The notes below the pieces were generated by a model that had not been told where the DNA came from, searched no databases, and worked only from the letters and a program-made list of their open reading frames with translations. DNA of 64,000 nucleotides, from NCBI RefSeq assembly GCF_013347965.1, contig NZ_CP048810.1, positions 6,261,501-6,325,500 of the forward strand, in the 5' to 3' direction. Source of the DNA: Pseudomonas bijieensis (GTDB lineage: Bacteria; Pseudomonadota; Gammaproteobacteria; Pseudomonadales; Pseudomonadaceae). The position numbers and the translations under genes were made by a program. Below, one piece after another: positions 46,296 through 57,090 of this stretch. Position 1 is the stretch's first letter; the number at the start of each line of letters is the position of its first letter.

Positions 46296-46364
46296 TTCTG
46301 GCGAGCCTTGAGCGGGTTTGGGCATTAAGCACAAGCATCCAAGGCCCTACAGGCGTGGCACAAC

Positions 46365-47255
46365 CTATGCCTTTGTCCCTGGCAAATCGATTTGTGCGTC
46401 CAGTAAGGCCATGAAAGCCCGTGCGGCGTTCGACAGCGTCCGTTCGGTGTGCAAGATATAGCCTAGCTGGCGACTGAGTTGTATGCCTGGCAAAGGAATG
46501 CGCGCCACCTGTTCGTCGAGCATGGTGCGCGGCAAAACGCTCCAGGCCAGGCCGATGGAGACCATCATTTTTATCGTTTCCAGGTAATTCGTGCTCATGG
46601 CGATGTTCGGTGTCAGGCCCTGGGCCTCGAACAGCCGTCGTACGATGTGATGGGTAAAGGTATTGCCCCCCGGGAAAACCGCCGGATGCAAGGCAATGTC
46701 CGCCAGGCTGACCGCGCCGTTTTCCAGTAATGCATGCTCGGGGGCGACCACGAAATCCAGGGGGTCGTCCCACACCGGCGTGGCCCTTACCAGCGTGTGG
46801 GGTTCGGGGGCGAGGGTGATGACGGCCAGTTCGGCCCGGCCATGGAGGATTTCTTCGTAGGCCACTTCCGAATCCAGGAACTGAATGTCCAGTGCCACCT
46901 GGGGGTAGCGGCGGGTGAACTCCCTGAGTAGAGGCGGCAGGCGGTGCAGGCCGATGTGGTGGCTGGTGGCGAGCGTCAGGCGCCCGGTCACTTCGCCAGT
47001 CAGGTTGGTCAGGGCGCGGCGGGTGTCGTCCAGCACATTGAGGATTTGATAGGCCCGTGGCAACAGGGCCCGGCCGGCCTCGGTCAGGCCCACTTCACGG
47101 CCCAGGCGGTCGAACAGGCGCACCTTGAGTTGTTGTTCGAGGCCTGCAATGCGCTTGCTGATGGCCGGCTGGGTCAGGTGCAGGCGTTCGCCGGCGCCGG
47201 AGAAACTGCCCGTCTCGGCGATGGCAATAAAGGCATTGAGATTGGCGAGGTCCAT
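46365..47255 (-). CDS. LysR-family regulator divergent from leuC
   Basis: 296 residues: winged helix-turn-helix (LNAFIAIAETGSFSGAGERL, LTQPAISKRIAGLEQQLKVR) and a LysR substrate-binding domain (about 90-290; GRLTLATSHHIGLHRLPPLL, APEHALLENG). It faces the leu operon across a 155-bp gap carrying a T-N11-A site, the usual LysR arrangement, and an orthologous LysR gene precedes leuC in P. aeruginosa as I recall. It probably controls leuCDB in response to a leucine-pathway intermediate, which is an inference. Confidence 0.9.
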   Translation of the reverse strand: MDLANLNAFIAIAETGSFSGAGERLHLTQPAISKRIAGLEQQLKVRLFDRLGREVGLTEAGRALLPRAYQILNVLDDTRRALTNLTGEVTGRLTLATSHHIGLHRLPPLLREFTRRYPQVALDIQFLDSEVAYEEILHGRAELAVITLAPEPHTLVRATPVWDDPLDFVVAPEHALLENGAVSLADIALHPAVFPGGNTFTHHIVRRLFEAQGLTPNIAMSTNYLETIKMMVSIGLAWSVLPRTMLDEQVARIPLPGIQLSRQLGYILHTERTLSNAARAFMALLDAQIDLPGTKA

Positions 47256-47281
47256 GGCGGTTCCTGTCGAATTCCAGTTGG

Positions 47282-47296
47282 TTATGCAAAGTATAA
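47282..47296. promoter_or_regulatory. LysR-type box in the lysR-leuC divergent region
   Basis: TTAT-GCAAAGT-ATAA is a perfect 4-bp inverted repeat around 7 bp and fits the T-N11-A rule for LysR-family sites. It sits 27 bp before the lysR ATG and 115 bp before leuC, within an A+T-rich patch unlike the flanking DNA. Confidence 0.6.
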
Positions 47297-47410
47297 AAAA
47301 TATGAATTTGAGTTATTTAATGTAACCCCATAGGATCAGCCTCACAAGCCAAGGGGTTATTGATTCGTTCAGGCCCGGGGCATAGAAACAAGCTGATGAG
47401 GAACCGTCTG

Positions 47411-48829
47411 ATGGCCGGCAAAACGCTCTACGACAAGCTCTGGGATTCGCATTTGGTCAAGCAGCGCGACGATGGCTCGGCGCTGATCTACATCGATCGT
47501 CACATCATCCACGAAGTGACGTCGCCGCAAGCCTTCGAAGGCCTGCGCCTGGCCGGGCGCAAGCCGTGGCGCATCGATGCCAACATCGCGACCCCGGACC
47601 ACAACGTACCGACCACGCCGGAGCGCAAGGGCGGCATCGAAGCCATTGCCGACCAGGTCTCGCGCCTGCAGGTCCAGACCCTCGACGATAACTGTGACGA
47701 ATATGGCATCGTCGAATTCAAGATGAATGACGTGCGCCAAGGCATCGTCCACGTCATCGGCCCGGAGCAGGGCGCGACCTTGCCGGGCATGACCGTGGTC
47801 TGCGGCGACTCGCACACCTCGACCCACGGTGCCTTCGGCGCCCTGGCCCATGGCATCGGCACCTCCGAGGTGGAGCATGTGCTCGCCACCCAGTGCCTGG
47901 TTGCCAAGAAAATGAAGAACATGCTGGTGCGCGTCGAGGGCAAGTTACCGTTCGGCGTGACTGCCAAGGACATCGTCCTGGCGGTGATCGGCAAGATCGG
48001 TACCGCGGGTGGTAACGGCCACGCCATCGAGTTCGCCGGCAGCGCGATCCGCGACTTGTCCGTCGAAGGCCGCATGACCATCTGCAACATGTCCATCGAG
48101 GCTGGCGCTCGCGTTGGCCTGGTGGCTGCCGATGAAAAAACCGTGGAATACGTCAAGGGCCGTCCGTTTTCGCCGAAAGGCGCGGAATGGGACCTGGCGG
48201 TCGAGGCCTGGAAAGACCTGGTCTCCGATGCCGATGCCAAGTTCGACACCGTGGTCGAGCTCGACGCGACCCAAATCAAGCCGCAAGTCAGCTGGGGCAC
48301 TTCGCCGGAAATGGTGCTGGCGGTGGACCAGAACGTACCGGATCCGGCCAAGGAAATGGACCTGGTCAAGCGTGACTCCATCGTCCGCGCCTTGAAATAC
48401 ATGGGCTTGAGCGCCAACCAGGCGATCACCGATATTCAACTCGATCGCGTGTTCATCGGTTCCTGCACCAACTCGCGGATCGAAGACCTGCGCGCCGCGG
48501 CGGTGATCGCCAAGGGCCGCAAAGTTGCCTCGACGATCAAGCAGGCCATTGTGGTGCCGGGCTCGGGCCTGGTGAAGGCCCAGGCCGAAGCGGAAGGGCT
48601 GGACAAGATTTTCCTCGAGGCCGGTTTCGAGTGGCGCGAGCCAGGGTGCTCGATGTGCCTGGCGATGAACCCGGACCGTTTGGAGTCGGGCGAGCATTGC
48701 GCCTCCACCTCCAACCGTAACTTCGAAGGCCGTCAGGGCGCCGGTGGCCGTACGCACCTGGTGAGCCCGGCGATGGCTGCGGCGGCGGCTGTCAACGGCC
48801 GTTTCGTCGACGTCCGCGAATTGATCTGA
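47411..48829 (+). CDS. leuC: 3-isopropylmalate dehydratase large subunit
   Basis: 472-residue aconitase-family subunit; with LeuD it isomerises 2-isopropylmalate to 3-isopropylmalate in leucine synthesis. The [4Fe-4S] ligands are in FIGSCTNSR (Cys about 352) and [11 protein letters not shown] (Cys about 413 and 416). [20 protein letters not shown] and [18 protein letters not shown] are family blocks. ATG 47411 starts the normal [16 protein letters not shown]; in-frame ATGs up to 47360 lack a matching leader. LeuD starts 11 bp after the stop. Confidence 0.97.
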   Translation: MAGKTLYDKLWDSHLVKQRDDGSALIYIDRHIIHEVTSPQAFEGLRLAGRKPWRIDANIATPDHNVPTTPERKGGIEAIADQVSRLQVQTLDDNCDEYGIVEFKMNDVRQGIVHVIGPEQGATLPGMTVVCGDSHTSTHGAFGALAHGIGTSEVEHVLATQCLVAKKMKNMLVRVEGKLPFGVTAKDIVLAVIGKIGTAGGNGHAIEFAGSAIRDLSVEGRMTICNMSIEAGARVGLVAADEKTVEYVKGRPFSPKGAEWDLAVEAWKDLVSDADAKFDTVVELDATQIKPQVSWGTSPEMVLAVDQNVPDPAKEMDLVKRDSIVRALKYMGLSANQAITDIQLDRVFIGSCTNSRIEDLRAAAVIAKGRKVASTIKQAIVVPGSGLVKAQAEAEGLDKIFLEAGFEWREPGCSMCLAMNPDRLESGEHCASTSNRNFEGRQGAGGRTHLVSPAMAAAAAVNGRFVDVRELI

Positions 48830-48840
48830 AGGAGCGCAGC

Positions 48841-49485
48841 ATGAAAGCTTTTACCCAGCACACCGGTCTTGTCGCGCCTTTGGATCGTGCCAACGTCGAC
48901 ACCGACCAGATCATTCCCAAGCAGTTCTTGAAGTCCATCAAGCGCACCGGCTTCGGCCCGAACCTGTTCGACGAATGGCGTTACCTGGATGTCGGCCAGC
49001 CGTACCAGGACAACTCCAAGCGGCCGTTGAACAAGGATTTCGTGCTCAACGCCGAGCGTTACCAAGGCGCCAGCGTGTTGCTGGCCCGGGAGAACTTCGG
49101 CTGCGGTTCGAGCCGCGAGCACGCGCCATGGGCCCTGGAAGAGTACGGTTTCCGCAGCATCATCGCGCCGAGCTACGCCGACATCTTCTTCAACAACAGC
49201 TTCAAGAACGGCTTGCTGCCGATCATCCTCAGCGATGTTGAGGTGGATGAGTTGTTCCAGCAGGTCGAAGCCAACCCCGGCTACCAGCTGAAAATCGACC
49301 TCGCGGCCCAGACCGTGACTCGCCCCGACGGCAAGGTGTTGGGGTTCGAGATCGATGCGTTTCGCAAACATTGCCTGCTCAACGGCCTGGATGACATTGG
49401 CCTGACCTTGCAGGACGGCGAGGCGATTGCCGCGTTTGAGGCCAAGCATCGGGCGAGCCAGCCTTGGTTGTTTCGCGATGCTTGA
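48841..49485 (+). CDS. leuD: 3-isopropylmalate dehydratase small subunit
   Basis: 214 residues, standard length. The swivelling domain has [19 protein letters not shown] and [19 protein letters not shown], the substrate-binding loop. It pairs with LeuC (11 bp upstream; ATG 48841 with GGAG seven bases before). A tail-to-tail REP pair follows the stop, then a methyltransferase gene separates it from leuB. Confidence 0.97.
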   Translation: MKAFTQHTGLVAPLDRANVDTDQIIPKQFLKSIKRTGFGPNLFDEWRYLDVGQPYQDNSKRPLNKDFVLNAERYQGASVLLARENFGCGSSREHAPWALEEYGFRSIIAPSYADIFFNNSFKNGLLPIILSDVEVDELFQQVEANPGYQLKIDLAAQTVTRPDGKVLGFEIDAFRKHCLLNGLDDIGLTLQDGEAIAAFEAKHRASQPWLFRDA

Positions 49486-49506
49486 TTTTGCGTAAGGCGT
49501 AACGAC

Positions 49507-49586
49507 GCCATCGCGAGCAGGCTCGCTCCCACAGGGATTTTCTTTACGCCGCAAATCCAATGTGGGAGCGAGCCTGCTCGCGATGA
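49507..49586. repeat. Two REP copies, GTGGGAGCGAG family, tail to tail
   Basis: Reverse copy 49507-49532 and forward copy 49562-49586 inside the leu gene cluster, between leuD and the methyltransferase gene. Confidence 0.88.
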
Positions 49587-49618
49587 GGCCAGAACAGACA
49601 CAGCCAAAAGGAAGTTCC

Positions 49619-50383
49619 ATGACCAGCACTGCCCACAGTCAGGTTGTACAAAAGCAATTCGGTGAACAGGCCTCGGCCTATCTGAGCAGTGCCGTGCACG
49701 CCCAGGGCGCTGAGTTCGCGCTGCTACAGGCTGCGCTGGCTGGCCGTGGCGATGCCCGTGTGTTGGACCTGGGCTGTGGCGCCGGCCATGTGAGTTTCCA
49801 CGTGGCGCCGCTGGCCGGTGAAGTGGTGGCCTATGATTTGTCCCAGCAGATGCTCGATGTGGTGACTGCGGCGGCCGCGGAGCGGGGCCTGGGCAATATC
49901 AGCACGGTGCGCGGTGCCGCCGAGCGTTTGCCCTTCGCCGACGGTGAGTTCGACTTCGTGTTCAGCCGCTATTCGGCGCATCATTGGAGTGACCTGGGCC
50001 TGGCGTTGCGGGAGGTGCGTCGGGTGCTCAAGCCGGGCGGGATGATGGCGTTCATTGACATCCTGTCGCCGGGCACGCCGTTGCTGGACACCTACTTGCA
50101 AAGCATCGAAGTGCTGCGCGACACCAGTCATGTGCGCGATTATTCGGCCGGCGAGTGGTTGCGCCAGGTCAGCGAAGCGGGGTTGCACACCCGCAGCACC
50201 TCACGCCAGCGCCTGCGCCTGGAGTACCACTCCTGGGTCGAGCGCATGCGTACCCCCGAAGTGATGCGTGCGGCGATTCTCCAGCTGCAGCGTTCGATGG
50301 GTGATGAAGTGCGTGAATATTTTGAGATTGAGGCCGATGGTTCGTTCAGTACAGATGTACTGGTGCTGTGGGCCGAGCGGTAG
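49619..50383 (+). CDS. SAM-dependent methyltransferase (class I), between leuD and leuB
   Basis: 254 residues of the UbiE/methyltransf_11 type: VLDLGCGAGHVSFHVA binds SAM (motif I, about 45-60), VVAYDLSQQMLDVV, LPFADGEFDFVFSRYSAHHW (motif II region) and VLKPGGMMAFIDIL. The later part (LHTRSTSRQRLRLEYHSWVE) is typical of the YcgJ-like branch. ATG 49619 with AAAGGAAG nine bases upstream. It lies between leuD and leuB; P. aeruginosa has a gene in the same place as I recall. The substrate is unknown and need not belong to leucine synthesis. Confidence 0.88.
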   Translation: MTSTAHSQVVQKQFGEQASAYLSSAVHAQGAEFALLQAALAGRGDARVLDLGCGAGHVSFHVAPLAGEVVAYDLSQQMLDVVTAAAAERGLGNISTVRGAAERLPFADGEFDFVFSRYSAHHWSDLGLALREVRRVLKPGGMMAFIDILSPGTPLLDTYLQSIEVLRDTSHVRDYSAGEWLRQVSEAGLHTRSTSRQRLRLEYHSWVERMRTPEVMRAAILQLQRSMGDEVREYFEIEADGSFSTDVLVLWAER

Positions 50384-50437
50384 CATTTTCCCCGGCCAGC
50401 GCCAGAGGCCTGTGTCGACAGAGCAAACGAGGAAAGC

Positions 50438-51520
<1,083 letters not shown>

Positions 51521-51574
51521 TCTTTCGGGCCCACTGCTTCGACGGTGGCCCACTTTTGTATAGGTGTAGTTGCG

Positions 51575-52687
51575 ATGAAACGTGTAGGTCTGATCGGTTG
51601 GCGCGGCATGGTCGGTTCCGTGCTCATGCAGCGAATGCTGGAAGAGCAGGATTTCGATCTCATTGAGCCGGTGTTTTTCACCACTTCCAATGTCGGTGGC
51701 CAGGGCCCATCCGTGGGCAAGGACACCGGTGTGCTCAAGGATGCCTACAGCATTGACGAGCTCAAGACCCTCGACGTGATCCTGACCTGCCAGGGCGGCG
51801 ACTACACCAGCGAAGTATTCCCCAAGCTGCGTGAAGCCGGCTGGCAGGGTTACTGGATCGACGCCGCCTCCAGCCTGCGCATGCAGGACGATGCGGTGAT
51901 CATCCTCGACCCGGTCAACCGCAAGGTCATCGACCAGCAGCTGGATGCGGGCACCAAGAACTACATCGGCGGCAACTGCACTGTCAGCCTGATGCTGATG
52001 GGCCTGGGCGGCTTGTTCGAAGCCGGGCTGGTGGAGTGGATGAGCGCCATGACTTATCAGGCGGCATCCGGTGCTGGTGCGCAGAACATGCGTGAACTGA
52101 TCAAGCAGATGGGCGCGACCCACGCCGCCGTCGCCGATGACCTGGCCAACCCAGCCAGCGCCATCCTCGACATCGACCGCAAGGTCGCCGAGGCGATGCG
52201 CAGCGATGCCTACCCGACCGAAAACTTCGGCGTACCGCTGGCTGGCAGCCTGATTCCGTGGATCGACAAGGAACTGCCTAACGGCCAGAGCCGTGAAGAG
52301 TGGAAGGCCCAGGCCGAAACCAACAAGATCCTCGGTCGCTTCAAGAGCCCGATCCCGGTGGACGGCATCTGCGTGCGCATCGGCGCCATGCGTTGCCACA
52401 GCCAGGCGCTGACCATCAAGCTGAACAAAGACGTGCCGATAGCCGACATCGAAGGGCTGATCAGCCAGCACAACCCTTGGGTCAAGCTGGTGCCGAACAA
52501 CCGCGAAATCAGCATGCAGGAGCTGAGCCCGACCAAGGTCACCGGCACCCTGAATGTCCCGGTGGGCCGTTTGCGCAAACTGAACATGGGTTCGCAATTC
52601 GTCGGTGCCTTCACCGTCGGCGACCAACTGCTGTGGGGTGCGGCCGAACCGCTGCGTCGCATGCTGCGGATCCTGCTCGAGCGTTGA
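51575..52687 (+). CDS. asd: Aspartate-semialdehyde dehydrogenase
   Basis: 370 residues. NADP-dependent enzyme reducing aspartyl-4-phosphate to aspartate semialdehyde, the branch point for lysine/diaminopimelate, threonine and methionine. The nucleotide motif [20 protein letters not shown] and the active-site [17 protein letters not shown] (Cys about 135) are those of the E. coli-type Asd, and [15 protein letters not shown] is conserved. ATG 51575 is chosen over ATG 51545 because the protein family begins with this nucleotide motif. A strong terminator follows. Confidence 0.96.
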   Translation: MKRVGLIGWRGMVGSVLMQRMLEEQDFDLIEPVFFTTSNVGGQGPSVGKDTGVLKDAYSIDELKTLDVILTCQGGDYTSEVFPKLREAGWQGYWIDAASSLRMQDDAVIILDPVNRKVIDQQLDAGTKNYIGGNCTVSLMLMGLGGLFEAGLVEWMSAMTYQAASGAGAQNMRELIKQMGATHAAVADDLANPASAILDIDRKVAEAMRSDAYPTENFGVPLAGSLIPWIDKELPNGQSREEWKAQAETNKILGRFKSPIPVDGICVRIGAMRCHSQALTIKLNKDVPIADIEGLISQHNPWVKLVPNNREISMQELSPTKVTGTLNVPVGRLRKLNMGSQFVGAFTVGDQLLWGAAEPLRRMLRILLER

Positions 52688-52706
52688 TCGATTGTCGCTG
52701 TGAAAG

Positions 52707-52739
52707 AACCCGCGCCTTGTGAGAGGTGCGGGTTTTTTA
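52707..52739 (+). terminator. Rho-independent terminator of asd
   Basis: AACCCGCGCCT pairs with AGGTGCGGGTT (one wobble or mismatch) around TGTGAG, followed by a T6 run, 20 bp after the asd stop. Confidence 0.88.
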
Positions 52740-52779
52740 TTTGGGGGGCGGTTTTGGGATTTTATGCACCTGAGGCGGC

Positions 52780-52857
52780 GCCATCGCGAGCAGGCTCGCT
52801 CCCACATGGGATCCTTGGTGGCCGCAAAACCTGTGGGAGCGAGCCTGCTCGCGATGG
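52780..52857. repeat. Two REP copies, GTGGGAGCGAG family, tail to tail
   Basis: Reverse copy 52780-52805 and forward copy 52832-52857 between the asd and usg-1-like genes. Confidence 0.88.
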
Positions 52858-52951
52858 GACCAGCCCAGGCACCGCAAATCCCCCTGCCAATTGCCTGCAT
52901 ACCGACCACCCGATAAAGTGCCGCTCCCCACGTTTTACCTGAGGTAGACCC

Positions 52952-53962
52952 ATGAGCCAGTCCTTTGATATTGCCGTGATCGGCGCCACCGGTACTGTTG
53001 GCGAAACCCTCGTCCAGATTCTCGAAGAGCGGGACTTCCCGGTCGGTAACCTGCACCTGCTGGCCAGCAGCGAATCGGCAGGCAGCTCGGTGATGTTCCG
53101 CGGCAAAAACGTGCGGGTGCGCGAGGTCGACGAGTTCGATTTCAGCAAAGTCCAACTGGTGTTCTTCGCGGCTGGCCCGGCGGTGACCCTGAGTTTCGCC
53201 CCGCGGGCCACGGCAGCCGGTTGTGCGCTGATCGACCTGTCCGGTGCCTTGCCGCCCGAACAGGCGCCGCAGATCGTGCCGGAAGCGAACGCCCAAGTAT
53301 TGGCTGGCTTGAACAAACCGTTGCAGGTCAGCAGCCCCAGCGCGTCGGCCACGGCCTTGGCGGTGGTGCTGGCGCCGCTGCGTGAATGCCTCGATCTGCA
53401 ACGCATCAGCCTGACCGCCAGCCTCGCGGTGTCGGCCCAGGGCCGCGTGGCCGTGAGCGAGTTGGCGCGTCAGACTGCCGAGCTGCTCAACGCCCGTCCG
53501 CTGGAGCCGAAGTTCTTTGACCGGCAGATGGCGTTCAACCTGCTGGCCCAGGTTGGCGCGCCGGACGAGCAGGGGCATACGCAGCTGGAAAAACGCCTGG
53601 TCCGCGAGTTGCGCCAAGTGCTGAATCAGCCTTTGTTAAAGATTTCCGTCACTTGCATTCAAGCCCCGGTGTTTTTTGGCGATAGCTTTAGCGTGACTGT
53701 GCAGTCTGCCAAGGCCGTCGACCTGGCCAAGGTCAACGCGGCTTTGGAAGCGGCGCCCGGTATCGAGCTGGTGGAGGCGGGCGATTACCCGACGGCGGTG
53801 GGCGATGCGGTGGGGCAGGATGTGGTCTACGTTGGTCGTGTGCGCGGCGGGATCGACGATCCGGCGGAGCTAAATATGTGGCTGACGTCAGATAACGTGC
53901 GCAAGGGCGCGGCGCTCAATGCCGTGCAGGTGGCTGAGTTGTTGATAAAAGACTTGCTGTAA
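52952..53962 (+). CDS. Asd paralogue of the USG-1 type, without the catalytic Cys
   Basis: 336 residues of the aspartate-semialdehyde dehydrogenase fold: SFDIAVIGATGTVGETLVQI at the start and LEKRLVRELRQVLNQPLLKI near the dimer interface. The position of the active-site Cys (SNPNCT in active enzymes) reads SSPSASATALAVVL, with Ala where Cys should be, so catalysis by thioester is impossible. Such USG-1 proteins sit next to asd or truA in several gamma-proteobacteria; role unknown. ATG 52952 with GAGGTA nine bases upstream. Confidence 0.88.
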   Translation: MSQSFDIAVIGATGTVGETLVQILEERDFPVGNLHLLASSESAGSSVMFRGKNVRVREVDEFDFSKVQLVFFAAGPAVTLSFAPRATAAGCALIDLSGALPPEQAPQIVPEANAQVLAGLNKPLQVSSPSASATALAVVLAPLRECLDLQRISLTASLAVSAQGRVAVSELARQTAELLNARPLEPKFFDRQMAFNLLAQVGAPDEQGHTQLEKRLVRELRQVLNQPLLKISVTCIQAPVFFGDSFSVTVQSAKAVDLAKVNAALEAAPGIELVEAGDYPTAVGDAVGQDVVYVGRVRGGIDDPAELNMWLTSDNVRKGAALNAVQVAELLIKDLL

Positions 53963-54172
53963 AAGATACTTGGCATCAATTTGTCGAATGATTCTAGCTG
54001 GGCGCTATGCTTGGCCGGAGTGCTGAAGGCGAACATCCCTCTGGGGGACTTTCCCGGGGCATGAGTGAAATGATCGCGCGCACCGTCGCATCGGGGCTGC
54101 GCGCAATGCCTTACGGCAGCGGCATCAATACCTTCTCGCTGGCCGAGGAATGTTCAAACAAAGGAAGAGGCT

Positions 54173-56770
54173 ATGGTTCAAGTTCGCAAACTGGTGTTAG
54201 CAATAGCGGCCGCCTCGGCGCTGTCCTCCGGTATGGCGCAAGCGCTCGGGCTCGGGGAATTGACCCTGAAGTCGACGCCGAACCAGCCCTTGGTCGCCGA
54301 GATCGAGTTGCTCGACGTCCAGCAACTGACCGCCGCCGAAGTCGTGCCGAGCCTGGCCTCCCCCGAAGACTTCGCCAAGGCTGGGGTCGACCGCCAGGCC
54401 TTTCTCAATGACCTGACCTTCACCCCGGTGATCAACGCCAACGGCAAGAGCGTCCTGCGGGTAACCTCCAGCCGTCCGCTGTCCGAACCCATGGTCAAGT
54501 TCCTGGTGCAGGTGATGTGGCCCAATGGCCGTCTGCTGCGCGACTACAGCGTATTGCTCGACCCCTCCAAATTCTCGCCACAGGCCGCCGACGCCGCCCG
54601 GGCGAAGCCACCCCAGGTTGTGTCCACACCGGTTACCGGCGCCACCAAGCCTTCCCAGTACACCACCACGCCGCGCGATACCCTGTGGGAAATCGCCGCC
54701 AAGGTGCGCAACGGCGGGTCGGTCCAGCAAACCATGCTGGCGATCCAGGCGTTGAACCCGAACGCGTTCATCAACGGCAACATCAACCTGCTCAAGACCG
54801 GGCAGGTGTTGCGCCTGCCGGATCCGGTGCAAAGCACGGCGTTGCCGCAACCCCAGGCCATCGCTGAAGTGGCTGCGCAGAACGCCGCCTGGCGTTCGGG
54901 ACGTCGGGGCGTGGCGGGTGCCGGCAAGCAGCAGTTGGATGCCACCAAGCGTGGTCGTGGCGAAGGCGCGCCGGCACAGGCGGCCGGTCGCGACAACTTG
55001 AGTCTGGTGTCGGCCGACTCGGCGAAGGCGGGCGGCAAGGGCAAGGGTGCTGCCGGCGATGCCCAGGCGCTCTCCAACAAGCTTGCTGTCACCCAGGAAA
55101 GCCTCGATTCGGCGCGCCGGGATAACGAAGAACTGAAAAGCCGCATGGCGGATCTGCAGAGCCAACTGGACAAGCTGCAGCGCCTGATCGAGCTGAAGAA
55201 CAATCAACTGGCCAAGATGCAGGCCGAAGGCGCCGCCGTTCCGCCAGCCGGCGAGGCACCTGGGGCGATGTCCGCACAGCTGACGCCTGCGCCAGCGGCA
55301 CAAGCCCCGGCGGCTGCACCGGCACCTGCGCCAGAAGCGACCCCGGAAGCGACACCGCCTGCCGCGCCGGTCGAACCGACGCCTGCCGCGTCCAACGAGC
55401 AAAAATACAACGACCTGCTGACCAACCCGATCCTGCTGGGGTTGATTGGCGGCGGTGCACTGCTCCTGCTGTTGCTGCTGTTGTTGCTCGCTCGACGCCG
55501 CAAGGCCCAGCAAGAAGCGGAAAAACACTTGCGCATGGCCCGGGCCCTCGAGGAGGAGGCTGACTTCTCCCCGGAGCTCGATCTGCCCCCGAGCAGCTTC
55601 GAGGGCATTGAGGTTCCGCCACCTAGCGTAAAACTCGAGCCGAAACCCGCACCCGCGCCTGCGCCGGCCCCCAAGCCAGCCCCGGTGGTCGCGCCTGTGG
55701 TGGTCACGCCGCCTATCGCCGCGCCATTGGTGGCTCCGGCCGCCGAGCGTTCCGACGACGTGCTGCCCCAGGCCCAGTCCCATATCGACCGCGGCCGCTT
55801 GAACCAGGCAGCCGACCTGCTCGAGCAGGGCATCAAGGCCGAGCCTCAGCGCAGCGACTTGCGTCTGAAGCTGATGGAAGTCTACGGTCAGCAGGGTGAC
55901 CGCGATGCTTTTGTCGCCCAGGAGCGCCAGCTGGTGGCCAATGGCGAAAACTTCGCCCAGGTCGAACAACTGAAGAGCCGTTTCCCGGCCATGGTGGTCG
56001 CCGCTACAGCAGGCCTGGCCGCAGCGACCGTGGCCGCGGAGCTGGATGCGCAGTACGTCAAGGATCTGCTGGAAGACAAGTCGCCAACCGACGAGGAACT
56101 CGACAGCGCCTTCGACCTGAGCCTGGATGACCTGGAAACCCCGGTCGCACCGGCCCCCGAGCCTGTCGCGGAGTTGGACGCGTTTCCGGAGGACGACGAC
56201 CTGAGTTTCGAGTCGGTGCTCAAGCAGCAGACCGAGGCCAACGAAAGCCTGGACGACCTGTCGGAGTTCGACCTGGACCTGGGCGCCGACGCGCCGACGC
56301 CGATTCCGGCGCTCGATGACGAAGACTTCCTGCTGGACCTGGACGATGACCTCAAGGGCTTGGACTTGCCTGCGACTGAAACGCCAGCCTTGGCCGATAC
56401 ACCGGCTGACGACCTGGAGCTGCCAGCGGATTTCGATCTGTCCCTGTCCGATGAAATGGATGCCCACGATGCGCCCAAGGACGCCTTCGAGTCCGAGCTG
56501 GATGATGTAAACGCCGAGCTGGATCGTTTGTCCGACAGCCTGGGCCAACCGACCTTCACTGCCGAAGATGCCTTGGTCGGCGCTGAAGACGAACCGGACT
56601 TCGACTTCCTCAGCGGTACCGACGAGGTAGCCACCAAGCTCGATCTGGCCCAGGCCTACATCGACATGGGTGACAACGACGGCGCTCGCGATATCCTCGG
56701 CGAAGTCCTCAGCGAAGGCGACGCGACCCAGAAGAGCGAAGCACAGGAAATGTTGTCGCGCCTGGTCTGA
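54173..56770 (+). CDS. fimV: FimV/HubP family pole-organising protein
   Basis: 865-residue inner-membrane protein that organises the cell pole and supports type IV pilus assembly and twitching. Signal peptide (about 1-25), FimV N-terminal domain (GLGELTLKSTPNQPLVAEIE), LysM peptidoglycan-binding domain (about 150-205; TTPRDTLWEIAAKVRN), coiled coil (about 295-345), Pro/Ala linker, one transmembrane helix (about 421-440), a long acidic cytoplasmic region with repeated DLDL-type segments, and the conserved C-terminal FimV/TPR domain (ATKLDLAQAYIDMGDNDGAR). ATG 54173 has GGAAGAGG upstream. The Pro/Ala linker (about 365-410) is low in complexity. Confidence 0.94.
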   Translation: MVQVRKLVLAIAAASALSSGMAQALGLGELTLKSTPNQPLVAEIELLDVQQLTAAEVVPSLASPEDFAKAGVDRQAFLNDLTFTPVINANGKSVLRVTSSRPLSEPMVKFLVQVMWPNGRLLRDYSVLLDPSKFSPQAADAARAKPPQVVSTPVTGATKPSQYTTTPRDTLWEIAAKVRNGGSVQQTMLAIQALNPNAFINGNINLLKTGQVLRLPDPVQSTALPQPQAIAEVAAQNAAWRSGRRGVAGAGKQQLDATKRGRGEGAPAQAAGRDNLSLVSADSAKAGGKGKGAAGDAQALSNKLAVTQESLDSARRDNEELKSRMADLQSQLDKLQRLIELKNNQLAKMQAEGAAVPPAGEAPGAMSAQLTPAPAAQAPAAAPAPAPEATPEATPPAAPVEPTPAASNEQKYNDLLTNPILLGLIGGGALLLLLLLLLLARRRKAQQEAEKHLRMARALEEEADFSPELDLPPSSFEGIEVPPPSVKLEPKPAPAPAPAPKPAPVVAPVVVTPPIAAPLVAPAAERSDDVLPQAQSHIDRGRLNQAADLLEQGIKAEPQRSDLRLKLMEVYGQQGDRDAFVAQERQLVANGENFAQVEQLKSRFPAMVVAATAGLAAATVAAELDAQYVKDLLEDKSPTDEELDSAFDLSLDDLETPVAPAPEPVAELDAFPEDDDLSFESVLKQQTEANESLDDLSEFDLDLGADAPTPIPALDDEDFLLDLDDDLKGLDLPATETPALADTPADDLELPADFDLSLSDEMDAHDAPKDAFESELDDVNAELDRLSDSLGQPTFTAEDALVGAEDEPDFDFLSGTDEVATKLDLAQAYIDMGDNDGARDILGEVLSEGDATQKSEAQEMLSRLV

Positions 56771-56790
56771 GAGGCTCGGTTCAACAAGAG

Positions 56791-56820
56791 CGGCAGCCAA
56801 TGAGGCTGCCGTTTTTGTTT
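56791..56820 (+). terminator. Rho-independent terminator of fimV
   Basis: CGGCAGCC (56791-56798) pairs perfectly with GGCTGCCG (56804-56811), then TTTTTGTTT. Confidence 0.88.
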
Positions 56821-56850
56821 GGGGTTGGGAGGTGATGGTGTTGGGCTAGC

Positions 56851-57083
56851 CCCATCGCGAGCGGGCTCGCTCCCAAAGGTTTTTGTGTGTAGCGCGCAAA
56901 ATCTGAATCCAACAGAGCTCTTTGTGGGAGCGGGCTTGCTCGCGAAAGCAGGGTGTCAGTCATGAATTTTTAGCTGGCACACCGTATTCGCGAGCAAGCC
57001 CGCTCCCACATGGTATTTGTGTGTTGCGTAAATTCTGAGTCCATCGCCAGCCCCCTGTGGGAGCGAGCCCGCTCGCGATGGCG
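56851..57083. repeat. REP cluster between fimV and truA
   Basis: A reverse copy (56851-56876), a REPIN (56923-57009) and a forward copy (57057-57083). Several copies have GAGCGGGC or AGCCCGCTC in place of GAGCGAGC/AGCCTGCTC, so they are a related subtype. Confidence 0.85.
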
Positions 57084-57090
57084 TCGGCCC

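Noticed and set aside
54197..56800. 867-codon minus-strand open frame opposite fimV
   Set aside because: Antisense shadow of the biased fimV coding sequence; no family resemblance.
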